This document shows, in pieces, positions 34,886 to 41,842 of a stretch of 64,000 nucleotides of DNA; position 1 is the first letter of the stretch, and each line of letters starts with the position of its first letter. The translations under genes and the position numbers were made by a program. The notes under the pieces are model-generated. The model saw only the letters and a program-made list of their open reading frames with translations, was not told where the DNA came from and made no database searches. Origin of the DNA: Propionivibrio dicarboxylicus (GTDB lineage: Bacteria > Pseudomonadota > Gammaproteobacteria > Burkholderiales > Rhodocyclaceae); contig NZ_FNCY01000001.1 of the NCBI RefSeq assembly GCF_900099695.1, forward strand, positions 558,001 through 622,000. Direction: 5' to 3'.

Positions 34886-36221
34886 TTTTTTCAAATAACT
34901 TACGTTCAGCGGCAGCAAGATAGGCCCGTTGGGCGATCATGGTTGTTTCGTCAAAATCTTCTGGCCAGTCTCCAAAGGAACCTGTCTCATCTAAGTCGGC
35001 TGCGGATATTACCGTTTCCCCCTTTTGGTTCCGGGAAAACCAATGAAGTTGTACCTTGTCAGCGGGAAGCCTGTCGCTAGCGACTAGCTCTTGAATTCCG
35101 AGTAGCAGTAAGGAGCTGTGAGTCTCAATGACCAACTGGATTCCCCGTAGAACCGCGTCTCCCAGTATTGAACCTAAAATCCATTGGGCTTTGGGATGAA
35201 GATGAATTTCAGGTTGCTCGATATACACAATTTGGTCTTTAGCCGCGACATGTAGAGCTACGATGACTGGCAGTATCTGAGACATGCCAAAGCCAACGTC
35301 TGCAATACTGACGTTGTCTCGCGATTGCTTACTGTTATTGGTAACCCGGCCGACTTTGATTTCTACCTGTGTGTCATCAACTTGCTCTGCCGTGACCCTT
35401 GATGTGAGACCAAGTTTTTGCAAGTCACTGGCTAATTTGTCGAGTCTAGGATCTTGTTCTTTTTGCCAATGGCTAATAACGCTCGCCACATAGTTTTCGA
35501 ATGTTCCAGGGAACGTTCCTTCAAAAGCCGTGGTGCGATAGGTACGTGCAGGGTTTCCTCTCAAGCCTGGGACATGAATTAGCTTTTTTGCCAATTGTTG
35601 CAGTGCTTGAGATTGCGGAAGTTCTGTTTGGAAAAAGGTGTATTTCTCTCGTAGCATCGATAGCTTAAACAGGCATCGGTCGCGTGAGATTTCCCAGGTT
35701 ATGTCCTCCTTTGGTTTGAACATATCAATGAGGCTTAAGCCTTCGTCATTAATGCTTCGGATGAAACTCAATACACTCTCACTTGCTGGTCCCTGTCTGA
35801 CGTCTATTTCTGCTCCTTCGTGTGTGTAGCAAATCCTATGTAGCTCAATACCTTTTCCTTCAACTCGCTTAAATTCGACCTTTAGGCTGTGTTCTGAGTC
35901 AAGATGAAAAGCCAGTGAAAAACAGCTAGCAGTTTGACGGTTGTTCAATCGGGACATCATTTGGTGTGCTGATGTCATACGTACGTTAGGACCGTCGAGC
36001 AATAAAGAGCCTGGGTCGTATTGGGCTTCTAATGTTTGTTTCAGAAGCAGCAACGGTTGCATGATGCTGGACTTTCCTGAGCTGTTGCTTCCAGCAAGGA
36101 TAGTCAGTGGGCGTAGTTTGATTTCTTGTTCCGAAAATAGGGATTTGAATCCACAAACGGACATTGATGTGAATTTTCCCCTAAAGAGCGATTTCGTTGT
36201 TTTTGCGGTTGGTTTAGCCAT
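34848..36221 (-). CDS. AAA-family (SMC/OLD-like) ATPase paired with PIN protein
   Basis: 457 residues. Walker A AGSNSSGKSS (~43-52) after the typical FKSLFSEQEIKLRPLTILAG lead, signature-like VGFGMSQILPVIVAL, Walker B IVYIEQPEIHLHPKAQ and switch His in VIETHSSLLLLG. This is the group of predicted ATPases often annotated AAA_15/DUF3696 and found beside nuclease effectors in defence islands. No nuclease domain of its own; the C-terminal basic tail overlaps the PIN gene by 38 bases. AT-rich cargo on the strand opposite to replication genes. Confidence 0.75.
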   Translation of the reverse strand: MAKPTAKTTKSLFRGKFTSMSVCGFKSLFSEQEIKLRPLTILAGSNSSGKSSIMQPLLLLKQTLEAQYDPGSLLLDGPNVRMTSAHQMMSRLNNRQTASCFSLAFHLDSEHSLKVEFKRVEGKGIELHRICYTHEGAEIDVRQGPASESVLSFIRSINDEGLSLIDMFKPKEDITWEISRDRCLFKLSMLREKYTFFQTELPQSQALQQLAKKLIHVPGLRGNPARTYRTTAFEGTFPGTFENYVASVISHWQKEQDPRLDKLASDLQKLGLTSRVTAEQVDDTQVEIKVGRVTNNSKQSRDNVSIADVGFGMSQILPVIVALHVAAKDQIVYIEQPEIHLHPKAQWILGSILGDAVLRGIQLVIETHSSLLLLGIQELVASDRLPADKVQLHWFSRNQKGETVISAADLDETGSFGDWPEDFDETTMIAQRAYLAAAERKLFEKNAQKKTTSKPGY

Positions 36222-36466
36222 TGTTTTGTTAGGACGTCAATGTTGACAGGGGGGGCGAAGCGTTATGTCTTCGATTCATTCACTATAACTTGCTTTATGT
36301 GAAAAGAGCGATACAAGATCATGAGTGCCGCGACGGCCACTTCGTCATATTTTAAGACCTTGATAATTGAAAGTGCTAGTGGTGTGGTCAGTTCAGGAGG
36401 GTGATGGGTGGAGGGTTGTTCAAGTTTCCTTTTGTGGGTATATTCTCAGAATTACTAGGAGGGAAC

Positions 36467-36937
36467 ATGGAGAAAGATACCGATAGCCAGATTGGCTCGG
36501 AACCATCGGACGGCTTCCTTAGAAAAGTTGAGCTGGCAAGTATTGAGGCGCTTGTAAAGCTCTTAGGAATGGAGCGGAAAGAGCCTCCAGATAGGGTTCA
36601 TCGTCTTACCGCCGATCAAGAAACCCGACTTCGTTATATCGAAAATGAGGCGGTTACGAGTTTTCAAGGTGATTTAACTCAGCTTGAGGCTGCTCTCGGG
36701 ATGATGAGGATGGGGTTCCATTTTGGATGGAAGGTGCTCTACATCATCCACAGCAAAAAGACCGTGCGGAATTATGAGGAGATTCTCAATATTCGGATTC
36801 GGGAAGAGTTTCCCGAGGTGGGACCAAGTAGCTACCGTTCTGTTGGGTTGAATCTGGCACTACGTTATTCAAATTTCTGGAAGGTTGTCGGCGGAACGAT
36901 AAAAATCCCGCGACGTAGGGATGTGTCAGAGATTTAG
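36467..36937 (+). CDS. Hypothetical protein of element B
   Basis: 156 residues from ATG 36467 with AGGAGGG upstream. Helical, with LLGMERKEPPDRVHRLT, a segment FHFGWKVLYIIHSKKTVRNYEE and a basic end KIPRRRDVSEI. No membrane segment is certain. First gene of the + strand block, probably a regulator or replication accessory protein. No family recognised. Confidence 0.55.
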   Translation: MEKDTDSQIGSEPSDGFLRKVELASIEALVKLLGMERKEPPDRVHRLTADQETRLRYIENEAVTSFQGDLTQLEAALGMMRMGFHFGWKVLYIIHSKKTVRNYEEILNIRIREEFPEVGPSSYRSVGLNLALRYSNFWKVVGGTIKIPRRRDVSEI

Positions 36938-36990
36938 CAAAGGGAACTTGTGATTTCCTTTTGTGTGGTGTATTGTTCGGAGGAATTCTT

Positions 36991-37056
36991 ATGTTTCCTC
37001 TGAAATGGGCGTTCATCAATCCTCAGAGTTTTCAACAAACTCATCAGAAAATGTAA
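36991..37056 (+). CDS. Possible leader peptide ahead of the replication gene
   Basis: 21-residue frame MFPLKWAFINPQSFQQTHQKM with the best ribosome site of the region (CGGAGGAATTCTT). It overlaps the presumed start of the Rep gene in another frame, suggesting translational control by coupling. Could also be a coincidence. Confidence 0.3.
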   Translation: MFPLKWAFINPQSFQQTHQKM

Positions 37057-38072
37057 CCGGCCTCGGGCTGGGCGCACGGATTGCCGCGCAAGCGGCAACC
37101 GTACGGCCAAACGAGGCCGGAACAGAAGCGCTTGAGGTTGGTGCGACGGCTGAGGTGGCCGAATCCCCCCGTCTGGTAATACGGGGGGAAAATCATTCGA
37201 AGGAACCAAATCTCCAGGCTGCGTTTGTTGATTGGTTAAATTTCACTCTTCGCTTTCAGATTACTGGTAACGAAAAACTTATCGAGTTTGATGGGTTGCT
37301 GCGCCGCTCCTTTGGATTCGGTATAGGAGCGAACCGAAGGAAAGGGCATCTCAACTATAAAGACTCCTGGGTGCTTGGTGATGGTTATGGAATTTTTGGA
37401 ACCGGCGGGCATTCGGTTGCTGGAACCTCGCTGATTAGTCTGTCGGGCGAGGGGTGTTGTGTTATCAAAGATTGGCTCGCGGTTCATGATTTCATCAAGG
37501 AGCATCGCGGGCGAATTACTCGGGTTGATCTCGCGCATGATGATTACGAAGGGCTAATTTCGCTTGAGCAGCTCCGCGATTGGTATGAGGCCGGTGACTT
37601 TCATGCCGGAAAGGGGCATCCGCCAGCGGGCGAATACGTCGATGATTTCGGCTCCGGCAAGGGGAAGACTCTATATGTCGGGAATCGCAAAAACGGCAAG
37701 CTCCTACGGATTTATGAAAAGGGAAAGCAGCTAGGCGATCCTCGAAGTAGTTGGGTTCGTTGGGAGGTGGAACTCCACAATCGGGATAGACGAATTCCGC
37801 TTGATGTATTGCTTACACCCTCCATGTATTTAGCGGCTTCTTATCCTCCATGCGCCTGGATTAGCAAGGGGCAATCGCGTATCGAAACCGTTACGCGAAC
37901 AGCGAAGATCGAACTCAATGTGTTAGTCGAGGCCGCCCGGAATAGTTACGGAAAATTGATTTGGTTTCAATGGAAAATTCTGGAGCTTTCGCCGCTTGAA
38001 ATCGTTGAATGTCTCGCCGTGCGAGGCGTTCCGAAACGCCTGGATCATGCCTTTCCGGGGGAGGTGTCGTGA
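37005..38072 (+). CDS. Replication initiation factor (Rep_trans/RstA-like), element B
   Basis: About 355 residues. VDWLNFTLRF near the start of the folded part, GRITRVDLAHDDYEG, LYVGNRKNGKLLRIYEKGKQLG and SWVRWEVELHNRDRRIPLD are the marks of Rep_trans initiators of filamentous phages and satellites (RstA type), which start rolling-circle replication. Start uncertain: ATG 37005 or GTG 36963; the first ~75 residues are low-complexity. The stop overlaps the excisionase GTG (GTGA). Confidence 0.8.
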   Translation: MGVHQSSEFSTNSSENVTGLGLGARIAAQAATVRPNEAGTEALEVGATAEVAESPRLVIRGENHSKEPNLQAAFVDWLNFTLRFQITGNEKLIEFDGLLRRSFGFGIGANRRKGHLNYKDSWVLGDGYGIFGTGGHSVAGTSLISLSGEGCCVIKDWLAVHDFIKEHRGRITRVDLAHDDYEGLISLEQLRDWYEAGDFHAGKGHPPAGEYVDDFGSGKGKTLYVGNRKNGKLLRIYEKGKQLGDPRSSWVRWEVELHNRDRRIPLDVLLTPSMYLAASYPPCAWISKGQSRIETVTRTAKIELNVLVEAARNSYGKLIWFQWKILELSPLEIVECLAVRGVPKRLDHAFPGEVS

Positions 38073-38401
38073 ATACCTTTACCCTCCAGGAGGCAGCGGG
38101 CTTTCTAAAAATGCATCCCGAAGAAGTCCGAAGGCGAGCAAAAGCCGGGCTTATTCCGGGGGCGAAGGCCGGTCGCGCCTGGGTTTTTCTTGAAGAAGAT
38201 CTAGCCGATTGGTTGCGGTCGAAGTATTCCGGGCCGCGTCCTTTTCCCAAAGTCTCGCTAAATGATGAGGTTCAAGGATGCCACTCTACAAGCGTGGATC
38301 AATCTATTGGGTCGATGTTGTCGCACCCAATGGTGAGCGAATACGCCAGTCTGCTGGGACTGAAATCAAGTCGCAGGCCAGAGAATTCCACGACAAGCTG
38401 A
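38069..38401 (+). CDS. Excisionase-family HTH protein
   Basis: About 110 residues from GTG 38069 (GGAGG upstream, overlapping the Rep stop). TFTLQEAAGFLKMHPEEVRR followed by RAKAGLIPGAKAGRAWVFLEEDL is the winged-helix excisionase/MerR-like fold. The last ~40 codons overlap the integrase gene by 124 bases in another frame and look unstructured. Likely Xis, controlling excision of element B. Confidence 0.8.
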   Translation: MNTFTLQEAAGFLKMHPEEVRRRAKAGLIPGAKAGRAWVFLEEDLADWLRSKYSGPRPFPKVSLNDEVQGCHSTSVDQSIGSMLSHPMVSEYASLLGLKSSRRPENSTTS

Positions 38402-39276
38402 AAAGCGAGTTATGGCGGTTGTCGAAGCTCGGCGAGAGGCCTCGTAGGTCATGGAATGATGCTGTTGTTCGTTGGCTGAAAGAACAATCGCATAAGGCGA
38501 CGATTGAAACGGACAAAATACATCTCCGCTGGTTGGATGCCCATTTGTCAGGGGTCATGCTTTGTTCGATTAATCGTCGCATGATCGACAGGATTACCGA
38601 GGCAAAATTGGCAGAAGGGGTGAGCAATGCAACAGTAAACCGCATCCTTGAGGTGCTTCGAGCCATTCTGCGCAAGTGCGTTAATGAATGGGAGTGGCTT
38701 GATAAAGCGCCACAAGTACGAATGTTGAGGGAGCCGACGCGTCGGATTCGTTACTTGACGCGTGATGAGGCAAAACGGCTAATTTCGGAATTGCCACCCC
38801 ATTTGGCCGATATGGCGGCGTTCTCACTGGCGACGGGTCTTCGTCGTGCTAATGTTACCGGGCTGCAATGGTCGCAGGTCGATTTGGATCGCAAAATTGC
38901 TTGGATTCATCCTGATCAGGCCAAAGCTAGGAAGGCGATTTCTGTTCCTCTGAACGTCGAAGCGGTGGCGTTGATCCAAAAACAGTTGGGAGGACATCCT
39001 GAGCGCATTTTTAGCTATCGAGGTAGGCCAATCCTTCAGGTGAGTACGAAAGCCTGGTATCGCGCGCTAGAGCGTGCAGGGATCGAGGACTTTAGGTGGC
39101 ATGATTTGCGCCATACGTGGGCAAGTTGGCATGTGCAAGCTGGAACGCCATTGTTTGCTTTGCAGGAAATGGGAGGGTGGGAGAGTTCGGAGATGGTACG
39201 GCGCTATGCACACCTTGCCGCGGATCATCTCGCGCCATATGCTGATCGCTTGGAATCGTTAATGATAAACAACTAG
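38278..39276 (+). CDS. Tyrosine integrase, element B
   Basis: 332 residues, short type without the large arm domain. N-terminal strand module MPLYKRGSIYWVDVVAPNGE, SAM-like core-binding region (~55-150), catalytic residues R189 (ATGLRRANV), Lys in the 216-219 region, H275 and R278 (WHDLRH), W301 in place of the usual second His, and nucleophile Y310 (RRYAHL). Ribosome site GAGG. It should act on the tRNA-Arg(ACG) att repeat 34140-34186/40756-40802. Confidence 0.92.
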   Translation: MPLYKRGSIYWVDVVAPNGERIRQSAGTEIKSQAREFHDKLKSELWRLSKLGERPRRSWNDAVVRWLKEQSHKATIETDKIHLRWLDAHLSGVMLCSINRRMIDRITEAKLAEGVSNATVNRILEVLRAILRKCVNEWEWLDKAPQVRMLREPTRRIRYLTRDEAKRLISELPPHLADMAAFSLATGLRRANVTGLQWSQVDLDRKIAWIHPDQAKARKAISVPLNVEAVALIQKQLGGHPERIFSYRGRPILQVSTKAWYRALERAGIEDFRWHDLRHTWASWHVQAGTPLFALQEMGGWESSEMVRRYAHLAADHLAPYADRLESLMINN

Positions 39277-39314
39277 TTTGTCTTGCTACCTGAAATGACT
39301 CTGTAGGGGGGGGT

Positions 39315-40640
39315 ATGAAAGGCCAGGTTTTTACCGTCGCAAAGCTCCACTATATAAACGGTGTTGTCTATTGTGTGGCAGACCTCAAGGGCGCGGATAT
39401 AGCGACTCTCGCCAGGCATAATGATTTGACTACCAAGAGTGGCTCGGCGAAGCATCCTGCTGTGCGTGTTCGGACGTTGGTGCGTTTTGCTGCTGGCCTT
39501 GGTTTGCTTGATGCGACAGGAGACCAAGTAAAAACGACTGATCTTGGCGCGCTCTTCTGTGCGGCGCGTACGGTTGATACATGGGAAATGACGGATCGGC
39601 AAAAAGAGATGTTGCGTCATCATTTGGATGAGAACCCTCAAGGTACGGCAACTCTTCATTCGCTCTCGTCCTTGCTAAGACTTGTTAAGGGTGGATTGCA
39701 AGGTGAGGACCTTGTGAATGCGTATGCCTCCGCGATTGAAAAGACCGGTGCTTGGCGATCTAAGGTGACATCCGTCGGTTTCACAAAGTTTGGCCTAGAT
39801 TACTTAAAGGAACTTGGTCTTATTCCTGGCAATGAAATGCTTTCCCGTGGTGCGACGAACGGATCTGGGAGGGGGAGGAGTGGTGATTCTGAGGGCGATA
39901 GAAAGAAACGGAATCCCAAATGGAGCAGGGATGAGCTGATTTTGGCGTTAGACCTTTATCTGCAGCAAAAACAGTCGCCAGTGGCAAAAGATAGCAAGGA
40001 CGTTTTGGAGCTCTCCAGTTTTCTGAATCGGCTCGGTGTGGCTCTTGGTGTTGTTCAAAATGAGGCGTATCGGAATTCGAACGGGGTCTATATGAAGTTG
40101 ATGAATTTTCGTCATCATGATCCCGACTATACGCAAGGTGGTCGCGTCGGTTTGGGAAGGGGTAATAGGGATGAGGCGGTTGTTTGGCAAGAGTTCGCCG
40201 CTAGTCCTGCACGCTTGGCTGGAGTTGTTCGTGCGATAAAGGCTGCGGTGATGGAGCCGTCTGTTTCTCAGACGATTGAACTCGATGAGCCGGGTTTCGT
40301 ACAGGCGGAAGAGGGGGCTATTTTGACGCGCCTACATCGGATTCGCGAGCGAAGCAGGAAGTTGATTGAAGGAAAAAAGAAGGCGTTTCGGGATGCTCAC
40401 GGAAAATTATTCTGTGAAGCATGTGGCTTTGACTTTTGCGACAAGTACGGCGCAACTGCCTCTCACATTATTGAGGTTCATCACACGAAACCTTTGCACA
40501 CGTTGGAAGAGAGGGCTGTTACTAAGCTAGATGACCTCGCGATGTTGTGCCCAAATTGTCATCGAGTCGTCCACTCTAAGAAACAGTGGCTGACCGTGAG
40601 TCAGGTGAAAGATTTGATCGTTAGCAACGTCAAAAATTAG
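39315..40640 (+). CDS. HNH endonuclease, McrA-like (type IV restriction) with extra N-terminal domain
   Basis: 441 residues, ATG after TAGGGGGGGG. The C-terminal HNH has zinc Cys pairs CEACGF and CPNCH and catalytic ASHIIEVHHTKPL. Before it, WSRDELILALDLYLQQKQ with LSSFLNRLG and NGVYMKLMNF is the helical domain common in McrA/ScoMcrA-like modification-dependent endonucleases. The first ~170 residues form an additional winged-helix-like part (VRTLVRFAAGLGLLDATGDQ). Last gene of element B, next to the att site; probable anti-phage cargo cutting modified DNA. Confidence 0.8.
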   Translation: MKGQVFTVAKLHYINGVVYCVADLKGADIATLARHNDLTTKSGSAKHPAVRVRTLVRFAAGLGLLDATGDQVKTTDLGALFCAARTVDTWEMTDRQKEMLRHHLDENPQGTATLHSLSSLLRLVKGGLQGEDLVNAYASAIEKTGAWRSKVTSVGFTKFGLDYLKELGLIPGNEMLSRGATNGSGRGRSGDSEGDRKKRNPKWSRDELILALDLYLQQKQSPVAKDSKDVLELSSFLNRLGVALGVVQNEAYRNSNGVYMKLMNFRHHDPDYTQGGRVGLGRGNRDEAVVWQEFAASPARLAGVVRAIKAAVMEPSVSQTIELDEPGFVQAEEGAILTRLHRIRERSRKLIEGKKKAFRDAHGKLFCEACGFDFCDKYGATASHIIEVHHTKPLHTLEERAVTKLDDLAMLCPNCHRVVHSKKQWLTVSQVKDLIVSNVKN

Positions 40641-40699
40641 CGAGGGTAATGGCTGTAGGTTGGTGCAAGTGCGACACATTTTTGTCACAGCAATGCCAT

Positions 40700-40766
40700 A
40701 AAACAAAAAAGCCACTCGGTTAAGAGTGGCTAATTTGTTTGTTTTCAAAAAGTTACGTGGCGCGCC
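40700..40766. repeat. Right border copy of the tRNA-Arg(ACG) downstream flank
   Basis: Matches 27870-27936 at 61 of 67 positions. Includes the tRNA terminator and the last nine bases of the tRNA. The six differences show that it was brought in with an element rather than copied recently from the left flank. Confidence 0.7.
40702..40731 (-). terminator. Terminator of tRNA-Arg(ACG)
   Basis: Minus strand AGCCACTC, loop TTAACC, GAGTGGCT, then TTTTTGTTTT; 27 bases beyond the tRNA 3' end. Confidence 0.85.
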
Positions 40767-40802
40767 CGGAGCGATTCGAACGCCCGACCCCTTGGTTCGT
40801 AG
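40756..40802. repeat. Right att copy inside tRNA-Arg(ACG)
   Basis: 47 bases identical to 34140-34186. It covers the 3' half of the intact tRNA and defines the integration core of element B. Confidence 0.85.
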
Positions 40803-40834
40803 CCAAGTACTCTATCCAACTGAGCTACGGGCGC
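40758..40834 (-). tRNA. tRNA-Arg (anticodon ACG)
   Basis: 77 bases including encoded CCA. Acceptor GCGCCCG/CGGGCGC, D arm GCTCAGTTGGATAGAGT, anticodon stem CTTGG/CCAAG with loop CTACGAA, T arm GGGCGTTCGAATCGCTC. It is the integration target of the adjacent island and stays complete because the insertion restores its 3' end. Confidence 0.95.
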
Positions 40835-40855
40835 TACGCGTTTTTGAAGTCGCGG

Positions 40856-40884
40856 ATTGTACAGGTCAGCTCGGCAAGAGTCCA
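40856..40884 (-). promoter_or_regulatory. Promoter of tRNA-Arg(ACG)
   Basis: Minus strand TGGACT (40884-40879), 17-base spacer, TACAAT (40861-40856), 22 bases before the tRNA 5' end. Confidence 0.6.
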
Positions 40885-40908
40885 TGCCCGCGTGCGTTTT
40901 GCGGCCCC

Positions 40909-40948
40909 AAAAACAAAAAAGGCCGATTCCTGGTGGAATCAGCCTTTT
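40909..40948 (-). terminator. Terminator of tRNA-Arg(CCG)
   Basis: Minus strand GGCTGATTCC, loop ACCA, GGAATCGGCC, followed by TTTTTTGTTTTT; one internal mismatch. Lies ten bases beyond the tRNA. Confidence 0.85.
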
Positions 40949-40957
40949 CCTGAATGC

Positions 40958-41034
40958 TGGCGCGCCCGAGACGATTCGAACGTCCGACCCCTGCCTTCGG
41001 AGGGCAGTACTCTATCCAGCTGAGCTACGGGCGC
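40958..41034 (-). tRNA. tRNA-Arg (anticodon CCG)
   Basis: 77 bases with CCA. Acceptor GCGCCCG/CGGGCGC, D arm GCTCAGCTGGATAGAGT, anticodon stem CTGCC/GGCAG with loop CTCCGAA, T arm GGACGTTCGAATCGTCT. Same acceptor stem as the ACG tRNA next to it, but no inserted element here. Confidence 0.95.
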
Positions 41035-41047
41035 GCGGAGGGTGCGA

Positions 41048-41076
41048 ACTATAGCTTTTTTGGCCCTTTTCGTCCA
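41048..41076 (-). promoter_or_regulatory. Promoter of tRNA-Arg(CCG)
   Basis: Minus strand TGGACG (41076-41071), 17-base spacer, TATAGT (41053-41048). It abuts the cobA stop codon at 41077. Confidence 0.6.
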
Positions 41077-41832
41077 TCACTTTGATGCGGCGGACGTTTT
41101 TCCGGCCAGCGTGAGCACGCTGCCGACGACGATCAATGACGGCGGCTTGACGGCTTCGGCAATCGCCGTCGCTTCGAGATTGGCCAGCGTCGTCGGGATG
41201 AAACGTTCCTCGGGATGCGTCGCCTTGTAGATCATCGCCGCCGGGGTGTCGCCCGGTAGCCCGTGGGCGATGAGTTGTCCGGAGATGATGTTGAGACCGG
41301 TGATGCCCATGTAGAACACCAGTGTCTGGCCGGGGCGGGCGAGCGCCGGCCAGTCGAGGTCGATCGTGTGGTTCTTCAGGTGGCCGGTGACGAAGACACA
41401 GCTTTGCGCGTGGTCGCGGTGCGTCAGCGGAAAGTGGCAGCTTGATGCGGCGCCAAGTGCAGCCGTGATGCCCGGCACGATCTCGACCGAGAAACCGGCT
41501 TCGATCAGCTCTTCCATCTCCTCGCCGCCGCGGCCGAAGACGAAGGGATCGCCGCCCTTGAGGCGGACGATGTTCTTGCCCGAACGGGCGAGGTCGACGA
41601 GCAGGCGGTTGATGTCTTCCTGCGGCAGCGTGTGCTGTCCGGCCTTCTTGCCGACGTAGATACGGTCGGTGGTGGACGGGATCATGTCGAGGATGCCACT
41701 GCCAACGAGATTGTCATAAACGACGACGTCGGCCTCGCGGATCAGGCGCGCCGCCTTGAGCGTCAGCAGTTCGGGATCGCCGGGGCCGGCGCCGACGAGG
41801 GTCACGGTACCAAGTTTCTCTGTCGTGCTCAT
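41077..41832 (-). CDS. cobA: Uroporphyrinogen-III C-methyltransferase
   Basis: 251 residues from ATG 41832 with AAGGAAAG upstream. Makes precorrin-2 by SAM-dependent methylation at C2 and C7, the entry to cobalamin, siroheme and heme d1. Family marks: [57 protein letters not shown] and [15 protein letters not shown]. Single-domain SUMT type, not the CysG fusion. Last gene of the long cobalamin operon. Confidence 0.95.
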   Translation of the reverse strand: MSTTEKLGTVTLVGAGPGDPELLTLKAARLIREADVVVYDNLVGSGILDMIPSTTDRIYVGKKAGQHTLPQEDINRLLVDLARSGKNIVRLKGGDPFVFGRGGEEMEELIEAGFSVEIVPGITAALGAASSCHFPLTHRDHAQSCVFVTGHLKNHTIDLDWPALARPGQTLVFYMGITGLNIISGQLIAHGLPGDTPAAMIYKATHPEERFIPTTLANLEATAIAEAVKPPSLIVVGSVLTLAGKTSAASK

Positions 41833-41842
41833 GTTCTTTCCT

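Larger units (their letters stand above)
27937..40757. mobile_element. Composite genomic island in tRNA-Arg(ACG), two tandem elements
   Basis: About 12.8 kb between the left flank copy (27870-27936) and the intact tRNA. Internal att sequence at 34139-34186 divides it. Element A (to about 34150) has ariA/ariB, a replication initiator and a serine recombinase; element B has an ATPase/PIN pair, replication initiator, excisionase, tyrosine integrase and HNH nuclease. Base composition is lower in GC than the backbone. Each element has its own recombinase and replication protein, like small satellites or integrated plasmids. Confidence 0.8.

Noticed and set aside
40726-41054. Overlapping + strand frames ending in ...[12 protein letters not shown]-type sequences
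   Set aside because: They are translations of the antisense strand of the two tRNA-Arg genes, a well-known source of false proteins.
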